A stretch of 64,000 bases of DNA from Oscillospiraceae bacterium (GCA_015063335.1 SVUH01000004.1:1-64000), one strand, 5' to 3'. Counted from the first letter of the stretch, positions 54,482-63,458 are shown. Program-made: numbers and translations. Notes: generated by a model not told the origin, from the sequence alone.

Positions 54482-56524
54482 ATGTGGTACGAAAATTCAT
54501 TCAGAAGACACCTGTGCGATATGCACATAGAGGACTGGAATCCGCGTTTTATGTCGCAGTTTGATCCCGAGGCGTACGTTGATAATCTGAAGCGTGCCAA
54601 AGTGTCGAGTGCAATGCTTTATTTTCAGTCGCACGTCGGGCTTTGCTATTTTCCCACGAAAACGGGAAAAATGCACGCCGCCTTTCGCGGCAGAGAGGAT
54701 GCTATGCGTCGCGTTGTCGACCTGTGTCACGATAACGGCATCAACGTAACGGGATATTACAGTCTGATCTATAACACCGTCGAGCATGACAGACATCCCG
54801 AATGGAGGCTTATATATCCGAACGGCTTTTCACAAAGAGAAGGTGGCGCGGGTAACGCCAAGGTGGAATTTTCAAGCGAGAATGCCGCGGGAAGATATGG
54901 AATGTGCTGTCCTAACAATATGGAATACCGAGCGTTCGTCAAGGCACAGATAGAGGAAATGGCACAGTGTTTTCCCGACGTTGAGGGTATGTTTTACGAT
55001 ATGCTTTTTTGGCCCGACGTTTGCTATTGTGACAAATGCCGTGAGCGCTGGGCTCGCGAGGTGGGCGGAGAGCTGCCGCACGAGAGAGATTGGAAGGATA
55101 AAAGATGGCTCCTGCACGCGCAAAAGCGCCGTGAATGGATGGGCGAGTTTGCGCAGTGGGTGACAGATCTGTCAAAATCGACATGGAAAAAAGAAATATC
55201 CGTTGAGCATAACGTGGCTTGTTCAGCTTTGTGCAATGCAGCAAGCGGAAACGCCGAGGAGGTAATTGCCGCCTGCGACTATGCGGGAGGAGATCTTTAT
55301 CGCAGCGTTTATCACCAGTCGTTTGCCTGCAAGTTCTTTCAGAGCATAACGAAAAATCAGCCCTTTGAATATATGTTCTCGCGTTGCGCACCCAGGCTTG
55401 CTATGCACACGCAGATAAAATCTCTCGACGTAATGAGGAGCGCGACCTTCGTTACCGCCGCAAATCACGGCGCAACGTTGGTTATCGATGCAATTGACCC
55501 CGTAGGAACACTGGACACGCGCGTGTATGAAAGGATAGGCGAAGTGTTCTCGGAGCTTGAAGCATACGAGCCTTATATGAAGGGAACACCCATAGCCGAC
55601 GTTGGAATCTATTACAGTCTTAAAAGTCAGTTCGACCCTTACGGTGATAGATATATAAACTACACGGGTGTTGAAAAAATCACCGAGACGATGATAGACA
55701 AGAATGTGCTTTGGGGCATCACGGGAGGCTTTGCGCCACTTGATCGCTATAAAATAGTGGTGGCATCCGAGCTTACCGAGGAGGATGCTTACGATAACGA
55801 CCGTCTTGTAAGCTACGTTGAAGGCGGAGGAAATCTTTATATCAGCGGCGGAGATTGTAAAAGTCTTATAAAGAGGCTTTTGGGTGCGGACGTTGTGGGA
55901 CGCACGAGAGAAAATGTAGTTTACGTTGCGCCTGCTGACGAGCTTTTGAGCATTTTCGGTACGTATAACAAAGATTACCCTCTGCATTTTAATGCCGCCT
56001 CTCCTATATTGGAAGGCGTTGACGAAAGACACGTGCTTGCAAGAATCAAGCTGCCGTATACCGCGCGGACGGATGCTCGTTTTGCGTCTATTCATTCCGA
56101 CCCTCCCGGTGTGGAAACGGATATTCCTGCCGTAGTCATCAAGCCGTATGGAAAGGGACGCGTTATCTGGTCGGCTATGCCCATCGAATGCGAGAGCATA
56201 TATGATTACAGAGATATTCTCATCTCGCTGTTGGAGTATGGCACGGGAGCGCAGTTTACGCTGACGTCCGATGCACCCGACGACGTGGAGATCACGGCAT
56301 TTGAAGATGGCAATTCAACCATCGTCCACGCCGTGCTTTTCAACACGAAAAAGGTAGCAAGACGGGTCGGAGACGTGGCGGTAGCATTCAAATGCAGCCG
56401 AAAGCCGAAGCGTGTCGTGTGTGTTCCCGAAGGTAAAGAGACGAAGTTCGAGCTCAATGAAAACACGGTCAGCTTCACGATAGATCAGACCAACGTATTC
56501 AAAACTTACCAAATAGAATTTTGA
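54482..56524 (+). CDS. Putative glycoside hydrolase, GHL6/trimerisation-domain type
   Basis: 680 residues. The N-terminal part looks like a TIM barrel of the hypothetical glycosyl hydrolase 6 type (NLKRAKVSSAMLYFQSHVG, GINVTGYYSLIYNTVEHDRH, DVEGMFYDMLFWPDVCYC with a CDKC pair). The middle (about 385-560) resembles the beta-galactosidase trimerisation/GATase-like fold (IADVGIYYSLKSQ, VVASELTEEDAYDNDRLVSY, GGGNLYISGG), and a beta-sandwich follows. Substrate not known. The start is ATG 54482 with CGGAGG seven bases upstream. It forms an operon with the cupin gene 15 bases downstream. Confidence 0.7.
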   Translation: MWYENSFRRHLCDMHIEDWNPRFMSQFDPEAYVDNLKRAKVSSAMLYFQSHVGLCYFPTKTGKMHAAFRGREDAMRRVVDLCHDNGINVTGYYSLIYNTVEHDRHPEWRLIYPNGFSQREGGAGNAKVEFSSENAAGRYGMCCPNNMEYRAFVKAQIEEMAQCFPDVEGMFYDMLFWPDVCYCDKCRERWAREVGGELPHERDWKDKRWLLHAQKRREWMGEFAQWVTDLSKSTWKKEISVEHNVACSALCNAASGNAEEVIAACDYAGGDLYRSVYHQSFACKFFQSITKNQPFEYMFSRCAPRLAMHTQIKSLDVMRSATFVTAANHGATLVIDAIDPVGTLDTRVYERIGEVFSELEAYEPYMKGTPIADVGIYYSLKSQFDPYGDRYINYTGVEKITETMIDKNVLWGITGGFAPLDRYKIVVASELTEEDAYDNDRLVSYVEGGGNLYISGGDCKSLIKRLLGADVVGRTRENVVYVAPADELLSIFGTYNKDYPLHFNAASPILEGVDERHVLARIKLPYTARTDARFASIHSDPPGVETDIPAVVIKPYGKGRVIWSAMPIECESIYDYRDILISLLEYGTGAQFTLTSDAPDDVEITAFEDGNSTIVHAVLFNTKKVARRVGDVAVAFKCSRKPKRVVCVPEGKETKFELNENTVSFTIDQTNVFKTYQIEF

Positions 56525-56539
56525 TAAAGGAGAAAAGAT

Positions 56540-57733
56540 ATGTCGATAGCAAAAAAGTTACTTGAAGAAGGCTACGGTGTATATAGATTGGCTCCTACGT
56601 GGGTGCCGAGAGCCTTCTGCCGTCCCGCTAAGAGAATAAAGCTCCATCCCGATGATTATTACGTTTTAGGTCAGGAAAGAGGCGGAATTGACGAGCGCTG
56701 GTTTTCGTCCACAACTCACGCCGAGAACGGACCCGATACGCCAGAGGATGAAGGCTTGAGCTACATCGTTTCGCGCGACGGAAACGAACGCATACTGCTT
56801 CGCGATGCAGTTGACGAGCTTAAAGGAGAGGTGATAGGCGAGGCGCTTTGGAAAGAGTACGGCAAGTGGCCTATGTTCTCAAAGTTTTTTGATAATTTAG
56901 GTCCGCTTCCTCATCATATCCATCACAGACAAGAACACGCCGAGCGCGTTGGCGCAGAGGGTAAGCCCGAAATGTATTTTTTCCCCGCGCAGATGAACAA
57001 TTACGAGGGAGAGTTCGGCTATACGTTCTTCGGTCTTCGCCCCGAGACCACCAAAGAGGAGGTAAGAGAGGCGCTTGCCAATTTCACGAAGGGAGATAAT
57101 CATCTGCTCGACTTGTCGCAGGCGTATAAGATAACGTTGGACACGGGTTGGGACGTTCCTCCCGGAGTCTTGCACGCACCCGCAAGCATGTGTACTTATG
57201 AGCCGCAATATGCAAGCGACGTTTACGCTATGTATCAGTCGGTACTCTACGGTGGTCATTGCGTAAGCGAGGATCTGCTTTGGAAAAATTGTCCCGCAGA
57301 GGAAAGAGAAAAACAAAACTTTGATTATCTTGTCGACGTTATCGACTGGGAAAAGAACGTTGACCCCAATTTCAGTAAAAATCGCTTTATGAAGCCCAAG
57401 ACCATCGCCGAAAATGAGGATTATACAGAGGAATGGATATGCTATAAGTGCGAGACCGTTTGTGCAAAGAGGCTGACCGTCAACCCCGGAAAAAGTGCGA
57501 TTATTAAGGATGCCGCGGCATATGGACTTATTCTTTTGCAGGGCAGAGGAACGTTTGGTGTATGGGAGCTTGAAACGCCCACGCTTATCCGCTACGGCGA
57601 GTTGACGAACGATGAGTTTTTTGTCACCGAAGCGGCGGCGCAGGGGGGAATAAAGATAACTAACACATCTTCAACCGAGCCTATCGTTATGCTCAAGCAT
57701 TTCGCAAAGAACCCCGAGCTTGCGGTAGAATAA
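56540..57733 (+). CDS. ManA-like cupin, putative sugar isomerase
   Basis: 397 residues. The metal-binding pattern of class I mannose-6-phosphate isomerase-like cupins is visible: PHHIHHRQEHAERVG then GKPEMYFFPAQM (about 130-155) and WDVPPGVLHAPASM (about 210). The C-terminal 100 residues form a second beta domain (LTVNPGKSAIIKDAAAYGLI). Because it follows the hydrolase in one operon, it may isomerise the released sugar. The start is ATG with AAAGGAGA upstream. It is not close enough to true ManA to assign mannose-6-phosphate. Confidence 0.68.
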   Translation: MSIAKKLLEEGYGVYRLAPTWVPRAFCRPAKRIKLHPDDYYVLGQERGGIDERWFSSTTHAENGPDTPEDEGLSYIVSRDGNERILLRDAVDELKGEVIGEALWKEYGKWPMFSKFFDNLGPLPHHIHHRQEHAERVGAEGKPEMYFFPAQMNNYEGEFGYTFFGLRPETTKEEVREALANFTKGDNHLLDLSQAYKITLDTGWDVPPGVLHAPASMCTYEPQYASDVYAMYQSVLYGGHCVSEDLLWKNCPAEEREKQNFDYLVDVIDWEKNVDPNFSKNRFMKPKTIAENEDYTEEWICYKCETVCAKRLTVNPGKSAIIKDAAAYGLILLQGRGTFGVWELETPTLIRYGELTNDEFFVTEAAAQGGIKITNTSSTEPIVMLKHFAKNPELAVE

Positions 57734-57739
57734 AACAAC

Positions 57740-57768
57740 AAACCGCCGCGCTGTTTGCGCGGCGGTTT
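57740..57768. terminator. Bidirectional terminator after the ManA-like gene
   Basis: AAACCGCCGCGC (57740-57751) pairs with GCGCGGCGGTTT (57757-57768) between converging genes. Confidence 0.92.
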
Positions 57769-57786
57769 GCTGTTGACTCATTATTT

Positions 57787-58863
57787 TTATAAATGCCACT
57801 TCGTGTACAATATTGAGCAAAAATCGTCCCCGGGAAGCTTTTGATAATACACGGTCAAAAGCGAACCATCAGATAGTTCGACCGTTGAAGGATAACCAAG
57901 ATCCCAATCACTTCCCTCCTCGCTCACCGTGATCTCCGCGCCAAAAGTCACACCGCCGTCATAGCTTATTCTCGCGCGCTGACCATACGGATTTTCTCTG
58001 CGCCCATATGTCATAACCAGAGCTCCTGACGAGTGTAACAATAAGTGGGGCGGCGCTCCGCAAACATCAAGAGCCTGCGGCAGAGTCCACGTTTTTCCTC
58101 CGTCGTCGGAAAAGCAACGCATCACACCCAAATCGTATTTAGTGGCGTCCCCGTAGTGTGCGCGGATGGCTACCACTATACGTCCATTATCAAGCTCGGC
58201 GGCGTGAAGCTCGTGCATCTGATCATTGTTTATTTCCTCGGGAATAGCGATTTTCGATAGGCAGCTCCAACTCTCTCCGTCATCACGGCTTTCAAAAGCA
58301 TAGAGAGCTCCGTCCTCGTAATTTTCATCGTAGAAAGCCTTGCCAACGAACAAAAGATTACCGTTTTTCAGCTTTATCGGTCCGTGCGGCGACTGGACGG
58401 GCACTTTTACCGCGCGTCCCCACGTTTTTCCCCCATCACGAGACAAACGAACGAAGGATCCCGCGTGATTTTGTTCCTCGGATAAGTTTTCCCAGCGTTT
58501 GACGAGTCCGAGTGCCATTTCGTTGGTAACGCAATTCTCGTAATGACTGAGCCAATTATTTTTGTTAAAATAAAATTCGCGAGGGTGATTAAAATAGCCC
58601 AAAAGCAACTTGCCGTCACCAAGACTTGTAATGCCTCCGTCGCGGTCGTCAAGCTCGGTATCGTTGACGATCATTGGCAGAGACCAGCTCTCGCCCTCGT
58701 CATAGCTTACGTACATAAGGTTTTTTCCAAACGGACATATGTGTCCGAGTCTGTGTCCCGAAGAGACGACGTACAAAATGCCCTTTTCGTCCCGACACAC
58801 GGTAGGCCACCCCTGATAGCGGAAAAGACCTCCCTCGGTTCTGTTAACAATGCCAAATTTCAT
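57787..58863 (-). CDS. Sialidase-fold protein (BNR/Asp-box repeats)
   Basis: 358 residues of the six-bladed propeller sialidase superfamily. At least five Asp-box motifs are visible: SYDEGESWS (about 60), SRDGGKTWG (about 150), SRDDGESWS (about 205), SDDGGKTWT (about 265) and SYDGGVTFG (about 310). An FRIP-like motif may be FRYQGWPTV (about 16). No signal peptide is seen, so it would act inside the cell. It may be a true sialidase or a relative acting on another glycan. The start is ATG 58863 with AAGGAGG upstream, 14 bases after the PnuC-like stop. Confidence 0.8.
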   Translation of the reverse strand: MKFGIVNRTEGGLFRYQGWPTVCRDEKGILYVVSSGHRLGHICPFGKNLMYVSYDEGESWSLPMIVNDTELDDRDGGITSLGDGKLLLGYFNHPREFYFNKNNWLSHYENCVTNEMALGLVKRWENLSEEQNHAGSFVRLSRDGGKTWGRAVKVPVQSPHGPIKLKNGNLLFVGKAFYDENYEDGALYAFESRDDGESWSCLSKIAIPEEINNDQMHELHAAELDNGRIVVAIRAHYGDATKYDLGVMRCFSDDGGKTWTLPQALDVCGAPPHLLLHSSGALVMTYGRRENPYGQRARISYDGGVTFGAEITVSEEGSDWDLGYPSTVELSDGSLLTVYYQKLPGDDFCSILYTKWHL

Positions 58864-58877
58864 GATACGCCTCCTTA

Positions 58878-59552
58878 TTAACATCTATCTTTTATCTGTT
58901 CGCGGTATTTCTTCGTCCAAGTTACCGCTGATTCGACCACCATTATCAAATTATAGCACGATATGAATACGTAATTTATATTGGCAGGATTTTGAGTTGT
59001 TATAACTATCCATAAAGTCAGACTCACCATACAAGACACGGTATTTATGTATTGAGCCTCGATGAATCTGAGCGCACTGAGCACCGACACGAGTATTCCC
59101 GCAACGAACAAATAGCAGTCCACCACGGGATAGCTGCCCGAAATAAATGACGAAAGTCCGAAATATGCTGCCGCCCACGCGGGTACGAGCGACAAAAGCG
59201 CCACCGAAAGCCACTTGGGCGACAAGGAGGCAAAACGCGTGCTTACGATACCGCTTGAATGTCTTTTCCAGTTAAAAAACGAAAATATCTGTATTGGAAA
59301 AGAGATCAGAATTGACGACATTGCCGAGAAGTACAAGCCCTCTCCAATATAAACTATGCCATATACCGCCGCATTGAGTCCGCCGAGCAAAAAGGTATAT
59401 CTGTTTGCCCTCGCCGACAAAAGCATCACAAGCAAGGTCACAAGAGTTGGCAGAGTTTTTATAAAACTCTGCTGACGCCATACGGCAAAAAAAATTATGA
59501 GCGCACCCGTGACACCCACGACTGCATAATTGAATATCTTAAGACGTTTCAT
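58878..59552 (-). CDS. PnuC-like membrane transporter
   Basis: 224 residues with about seven membrane helices. The pattern resembles PnuC (nicotinamide riboside-type) transporters: a central FPIQIFSFFNWKRHSSG, and C-terminal YINTVSCMVSLTLWIVIT and YNLIMVVESAVTWTKKYREQ. Members of this fold move vitamins or small metabolites. The substrate here is not clear and the sialidase-fold neighbour suggests it could be sugar-related. The start is ATG 59552 with GAGGA upstream, and a GTG one codon earlier is possible. It forms an operon with the sialidase-like gene. Confidence 0.62.
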   Translation of the reverse strand: MKRLKIFNYAVVGVTGALIIFFAVWRQQSFIKTLPTLVTLLVMLLSARANRYTFLLGGLNAAVYGIVYIGEGLYFSAMSSILISFPIQIFSFFNWKRHSSGIVSTRFASLSPKWLSVALLSLVPAWAAAYFGLSSFISGSYPVVDCYLFVAGILVSVLSALRFIEAQYINTVSCMVSLTLWIVITTQNPANINYVFISCYNLIMVVESAVTWTKKYREQIKDRC

Positions 59553-59749
59553 CACACTATCCTCACTAGCGATATTTTATCACATATAAATTCGCGTGAA
59601 AAGTAACAAAAAGGAACTCTTCTTTGCGAGTTTTTCCGTTTTGTGCTGTTTTTTGCGTTTTTATATTGAAGGCGGGCTCAAAATATGATAAAATATCAAA
59701 AAGACGCGCGATATCAAACCTTCCTCGTCACAAATAAAGGAGTCAAGCC

Positions 59750-60634
59750 ATGAACACTCAAAACTACTCAAACTCTCTGCAAATCCCCGTCAAAGTCGGG
59801 CGTCTATGCGCAATATTTTGTACCGACTGCGCTCCGCGCGTTGTAAATGATCAATGCGCGTCAAATCTGCACGACCACCACGATTACGAGCTTCGCTATG
59901 TAGCAAAGGGCACCTGCCACCAGATGATCGCCGGCAAAAAGCACATGGCGCAAAAAGGGGATATAATAATCGTTCATCCGCGCGAATATCATCTTCAAGA
60001 GTTGCCTTGCGGCGAAGCGGAACAATACACGGTAAGGTTTTCCGTCGCACCTGCCACAAGCGAGCGTGCAGACCAAAAGGCGTTTGACATTGCAACGGAG
60101 TTTCTCAATTCCGCAAGAATTCTTCATGACGAAAATTGCGAGCTATTGCCTCTATTTCAAGCACTGGCGCGCGAGCTGGAAAACCGAAGTTTCGGATTTG
60201 TGAGCAACATCCGCTCCGCGTGTGCCATGCTTATGACTTGCCTGTTGCGCTTGTCACACAACGATATGAGCAAGATATATCCCGCAGAGGAACTTAAATA
60301 TCACGATTTTGAACGCCGTACGATCGACGCCTTTCTCTTCGAGAGCGCGTACCGAGGCGGCGGCAAAACAAGTGAGCTTGCAAAGCAGATGTGCGTAAGC
60401 GAACGGCAGATAAACAATATTATGCACAAACGCTTCGGTATGTCCTTTGTTGCCAAGATAAACGAGATCCGCCTCGAGCAAGCCGCCGTCCTGCTATTGC
60501 ATACCGACCGCCCCATTGAGCAGATACTCGGCGAATGCGGTTTTAAGAATTACAATTATTTTTCAAAGTGCTTCAAAAACAGATTCGGCACAACACCAAC
60601 AAAATACCGCGCATCGCACACGTCTGTAAAATAA
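59750..60634 (+). CDS. AraC family regulator with cupin sensor domain
   Basis: 294 residues. The N-terminal cupin has HDHHDYELRYVAKGTCHQ and GDIIIVHPREYHLQE. The C-terminal AraC double HTH reads TSELAKQMCVSERQINNIMH, RPIEQILGECGFKNYNYFSK and FGTTPTKYR. Such proteins usually activate sugar genes after binding a sugar. It is divergent from the PnuC-like/sialidase pair, which is the likely target. The start is ATG with AAAGGAG upstream. Confidence 0.87.
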   Translation: MNTQNYSNSLQIPVKVGRLCAIFCTDCAPRVVNDQCASNLHDHHDYELRYVAKGTCHQMIAGKKHMAQKGDIIIVHPREYHLQELPCGEAEQYTVRFSVAPATSERADQKAFDIATEFLNSARILHDENCELLPLFQALARELENRSFGFVSNIRSACAMLMTCLLRLSHNDMSKIYPAEELKYHDFERRTIDAFLFESAYRGGGKTSELAKQMCVSERQINNIMHKRFGMSFVAKINEIRLEQAAVLLLHTDRPIEQILGECGFKNYNYFSKCFKNRFGTTPTKYRASHTSVK

Positions 60635-60658
60635 CGAAGGACGTGTATCATAAAAAAG

Positions 60659-60689
60659 TCCGCACGCCATAAAAACGTGCGGATTTTTT
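60659..60689 (+). terminator. Terminator after the AraC gene
   Basis: TCCGCACG (60659-60666) pairs with CGTGCGGA (60676-60683), then six T. Confidence 0.88.
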
Positions 60690-60900
60690 GTTACCGTGTC
60701 AGAACTTTGCGCTTTATTGTTTTGGAACGTTGCCAATGATAAAGAGTGGGTGCTTTTTGGCGTTGACCATAAGTATGTAGACCATGGCAAAAATGTGGTC
60801 ATTCCCGCAACAAACTCGGTCTTTACCGAAGTTCCGCGCTCCTTGAGCTTAAAAAACGTTCCATTGTTTGTTTCCTTGCCAATAAATGCTAAAGCATTAG
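60690..60900. other. Unexplained segment, possible gene remnant
   Basis: About 210 bases with no supported gene. The plus strand from GTG 60696 reads LCALLFWNVANDKEWVLFGV and VDHGKNVVIPATNSVFTEVP, which looks protein-like. The frame then passes through a terminator hairpin and into antisense of the next gene, so no intact gene can be defended. The minus strand also has an open frame here. It may be a fragment of a lost mobile or accessory gene. Confidence 0.3.
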
Positions 60901-60924
60901 AAAAATGCCCTTTCGGGCATTTTT
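60901..60924. terminator. Bidirectional terminator before the DUF4097 gene
   Basis: AAAAATGCCC (60901-60910) pairs with GGGCATTTTT (60915-60924) around TTTC. It could end the DUF4097 operon on the minus strand. Confidence 0.85.
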
Positions 60925-60994
60925 CAGTTTACTTGATTATCCACAAAAACAAAATAATTACAAGCGTTTTGCGTTATTCTTTTTTGATGGAACA

Positions 60995-61957
60995 TTATTT
61001 GACAGTAATTCTAATATCTCCCGTATCGGTGGTTATCTGGCATTTTCCGCCGGATACCGAATGGGGAACGTCAATTGATCCTGTGTCGGTCTTTACGATG
61101 AATATCTTTTGTGAAAGCAGACTTCCAACAACGTCACCCGTATCGGTTTTGACAAATATCTCGGCGGCATCGCAGCCTTCAAAGCGCACGTCACCCGTAT
61201 CCCGTTCAACAGAGAGCTTTTCCGTTGAAATAACGTTTTTCATGGATATATCGCCGGTGTCCCCGCGGGAAATAAGGTTTTTGCAGCGAATGTCGATGAG
61301 CTGCACTCTACCCGTTGAAACCCCGACAAAGAACTCGCCTTTGCAAGCAATTTGCGACGCAGTTATCCTTCCTGTTGACGTGGAGAGGGAAATAGAATTC
61401 GCGGATGTGCTTTCCACAATTATGCTGCCCGTGTCGGTCTTTATCCTTACGTGTCCGGAAGAGGAGGCGAAATTTGTTATGCTTCCTGTATCTTCGGATA
61501 TGTCAATGCTTGTAAATTTGTAGTCCTTTGGGATGCTTACGTCGCCCGTGTCGGAGTTTATTGAAAGCGCGCCGTAGTCACCCTTGGGAATATATACGGT
61601 TATGCTTGGAGAGCTGAAATTAATGCCGATATGCTCGTACCATTTCCTGCTGTCCAATACGCTTATCAGCAAGGTTCCGTCCTTCACGGAAACCGAGTGC
61701 TTTAAGTTGCTCTGCTCGTAGCACACCACGGAGCAGCTTGAGTCTTGGGAAACGACAAATTTTACGTCAGCCGTGTTGGTGTTGATCGATATGGACGAAA
61801 ACTCTTCGGTTATTTGATGCTGATTGGTTTCATATTTGCTTGTAGACAGTGCTGTGAAATTCCATTTAAGCATAGTCATAATTCCTCCAAAGATAATACT
61901 TCCGATCAATACAAGGGAAGCGGCAATTATCAGCCATACTTTTGCGCTTTTAGTCAT
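60995..61957 (-). CDS. DUF4097 family beta-repeat membrane-anchored protein
   Basis: 320 residues: an N-terminal membrane helix (about 7-30), then a right-handed beta-repeat region with recurrent DTGD/DTGS/STGR turns (SINSDTGDVSIPKD, RIKTDTGSIIVEST, VERDTGDVRFEG, ITTDTGDIRITVK). This matches DUF4097 adhesin-like proteins, likely exposed outside the membrane. The start is ATG 61957, overlapping the DUF1700 stop by eight bases with GGGGGAG upstream. Last gene of the PadR operon, role unknown. Confidence 0.9.
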   Translation of the reverse strand: MTKSAKVWLIIAASLVLIGSIIFGGIMTMLKWNFTALSTSKYETNQHQITEEFSSISINTNTADVKFVVSQDSSCSVVCYEQSNLKHSVSVKDGTLLISVLDSRKWYEHIGINFSSPSITVYIPKGDYGALSINSDTGDVSIPKDYKFTSIDISEDTGSITNFASSSGHVRIKTDTGSIIVESTSANSISLSTSTGRITASQIACKGEFFVGVSTGRVQLIDIRCKNLISRGDTGDISMKNVISTEKLSVERDTGDVRFEGCDAAEIFVKTDTGDVVGSLLSQKIFIVKTDTGSIDVPHSVSGGKCQITTDTGDIRITVK

Positions 61958-62555
61958 ATTGCTCCCCCTTTCCTATAAAGCATTTTTTTATACCCAGAGC
62001 TATTTTTTTGGTAAGCGTCGCTGTGCCCTTGGTTGCCGCGTTGCAACCAAAGAACAAAAAGATCGCAAGCCCCGCGCACACAAGTCCCGCACCGATCAAT
62101 GCGACGCCTGAAAGTCCCTGACCGATCACCGCCAGAACAACGCCCGCCCCTATGCCGGCGACAAAGCAAGCCGCAAAGCAAGCGAATATTGCCCAAATAG
62201 AAACTATGAGCGACCACAGAACCACATACACCGCAATAATCACGACCAATGCGGCAGCCGCCAAGGAAAGCCATATCGGAGAACCGAGTGCCAAAAGCAC
62301 GATCTCCCATGCTCGCAGCCGTCTTTTAGGTCTGATTCGTTCCTTTGCTATTTTTGCAAAAGGGATATCCTTTATGATCTGCGCGGATATTTCGTCCAGC
62401 GACCCGATGTCCGCAACGGCTTCTTGCTCTGTGAGCCCGTCTTCCATTCTGTCGTCTATCATCTCGCCGTAAAAGGCGAGACGCTCTTCAAGCTCTTGTG
62501 CCGGTAATCCCGAAAGACTTGCCCTGAGCTTGTCAAGAAATTCTTGTTTGAGCAT
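61950..62555 (-). CDS. DUF1700 (HAAS-domain) membrane protein
   Basis: 201 residues. The N-terminal helical HAAS part (LKQEFLDKLRASLSGLPAQE, LEERLAFYGEMIDDRMEDGL then TEQEAVADIGS) is characteristic, followed by three or four membrane helices in about residues 80-180. DUF1700 proteins usually sit between PadR and DUF4097 genes and may act as a signalling partner of PadR. The start is ATG 62555, with AGGGGG nine bases upstream. An in-frame ATG three codons earlier abuts the ribosome site. It overlaps the padR end by 23 bases. Confidence 0.88.
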   Translation of the reverse strand: MLKQEFLDKLRASLSGLPAQELEERLAFYGEMIDDRMEDGLTEQEAVADIGSLDEISAQIIKDIPFAKIAKERIRPKRRLRAWEIVLLALGSPIWLSLAAAALVVIIAVYVVLWSLIVSIWAIFACFAACFVAGIGAGVVLAVIGQGLSGVALIGAGLVCAGLAIFLFFGCNAATKGTATLTKKIALGIKKCFIGKGEQYD

Positions 62556-62868
62556 TTTTGTCATCCCCCTTTGTTATGAATTGATACATTGACATGACTT
62601 CGCGCCACTCGTCCTTAAAGTCCTCGATGCGCGCAAGTCCCGCCCTTGTGATATGATAGTATTTTCGAAGTCTGCCGTTGTGTTCTGCCGTTCGCACGGT
62701 CAGCATGTCAGAATTCTCCAATCTTTTCAGTATCGTATATAGAGTGGATTCGGACATTTCGATATATGGCTTCATATCTTTGATGATCTTGTATCCGTAT
62801 GAGTCCTCGTCCTTGATGGCGGCTAATACGCATACGTCAAGTATACCTCGCTTTAATTGAATATCCAT
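62533..62868 (-). CDS. PadR family transcriptional regulator
   Basis: 111 residues, short PadR type. A winged helix is visible (QLKRGILDVCVLAAIKDEDS, YGYKIIKDMKPYIEMSESTL, YTILKRLENSDMLTVRTAEH, GRLRKYYHITRAGLARIEDF). PadR proteins repress membrane-stress or drug-response operons, commonly their own. It leads the padR-DUF1700-DUF4097 operon. The start is ATG 62868 with GGAGA upstream. Confidence 0.93.
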   Translation of the reverse strand: MDIQLKRGILDVCVLAAIKDEDSYGYKIIKDMKPYIEMSESTLYTILKRLENSDMLTVRTAEHNGRLRKYYHITRAGLARIEDFKDEWREVMSMYQFITKGDDKNAQTRIS

Positions 62869-62916
62869 GTATTTCTCCGATCTGTTATCTTGGCAATGCT
62901 ATGCCTTACGTAATAC

Positions 62917-62950
62917 ATCATATCACGAAGTATTGTTCTTGTCAATACTT
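62917..62950 (-). promoter_or_regulatory. PadR operon promoter with inverted repeat
   Basis: On the minus strand, TTGACA (62945-62940) and TATGAT (62922-62917), 17-base spacing. The -35 box lies inside the inverted repeat AGTATTG-7-CAATACT, a plausible PadR operator for self-repression. Confidence 0.65.
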
Positions 62951-62994
62951 TTTTGAAAAAATTTTTCGGCACACTGCTAATTAATTACAAAAAT

Positions 62995-63019
62995 CGGCTT
63001 GAACTTACTGTTCAAGCCG
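62995..63019 (-). terminator. Minus-strand terminator without an intact gene
   Basis: CGGCTTGAAC pairs with GTTCAAGCCG, followed on the minus strand by ATTTTTG. It implies a minus-strand transcript arriving from the right. Confidence 0.7.
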
Positions 63020-63142
63020 CTATATAAGTAGCCATACAAGCAGAGCAATAACCCCACAAGTAATAAAGCAAGCCACCACAAGACTTTTCTTTATAGATAC
63101 AAGAGCCACAAGTAAAAAGAAAAAGCCTTGCAGAATTATCTT
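63020..63142 (-). pseudogene. Possible remnant of a small membrane protein
   Basis: A 40-codon minus-strand frame (GFFFLLVALVSIKKSLVVAC, FITCGVIALLVWLLI) ends next to the terminator but has no start codon with a ribosome site. Two hydrophobic stretches are separated by KK. It may be the tail of a decayed gene. The rest of 63143-63458 shows no gene I can support. It is AT-rich and contains repeated GGTATCA motifs. Confidence 0.3.
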
Positions 63143-63340
63143 CTACAAGACTTATTTCTATATTTGTTCAGCTTGTGTGCTTTTTAGCCCTTGCCGAATG
63201 TGTGAGTGAGAACCTTGATAGTCAAATTATTCCCATTCGCTTAAATTAGCATTATATTGAGTGAATTTTGGTCTTTCCACACGGTTTTTTGGGGGATTTG
63301 ACCGCCTTTTTCTGCTTCGTCTATGGAGTCTGCGAAAAAA

Positions 63341-63368
63341 CGGTATCAAAATGGTATCAATGATACCA
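63341..63368. promoter_or_regulatory. GGTATCA repeat cluster with 17-bp palindrome
   Basis: CGGTATCA (63341-63348) is followed by the perfect palindrome TGGTATCA-A-TGATACCA (63352-63368). It is probably a regulator or recombinase binding site. No cognate protein is visible. Confidence 0.5.
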
Positions 63369-63458
63369 CCCGGAAAACACAGTTTTTAGGGTTGATTTAT
63401 TATACCATAAAAGCGGAATAAATACAAGAGGTTTTGCAAAAAACTGAAATTTTTGTTG

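Noticed and set aside
55223..56095. 290-codon antisense frame inside the 54482 hydrolase
   Set aside because: Complement of a well-supported coding frame, basic and low in domain signal, no start signals.
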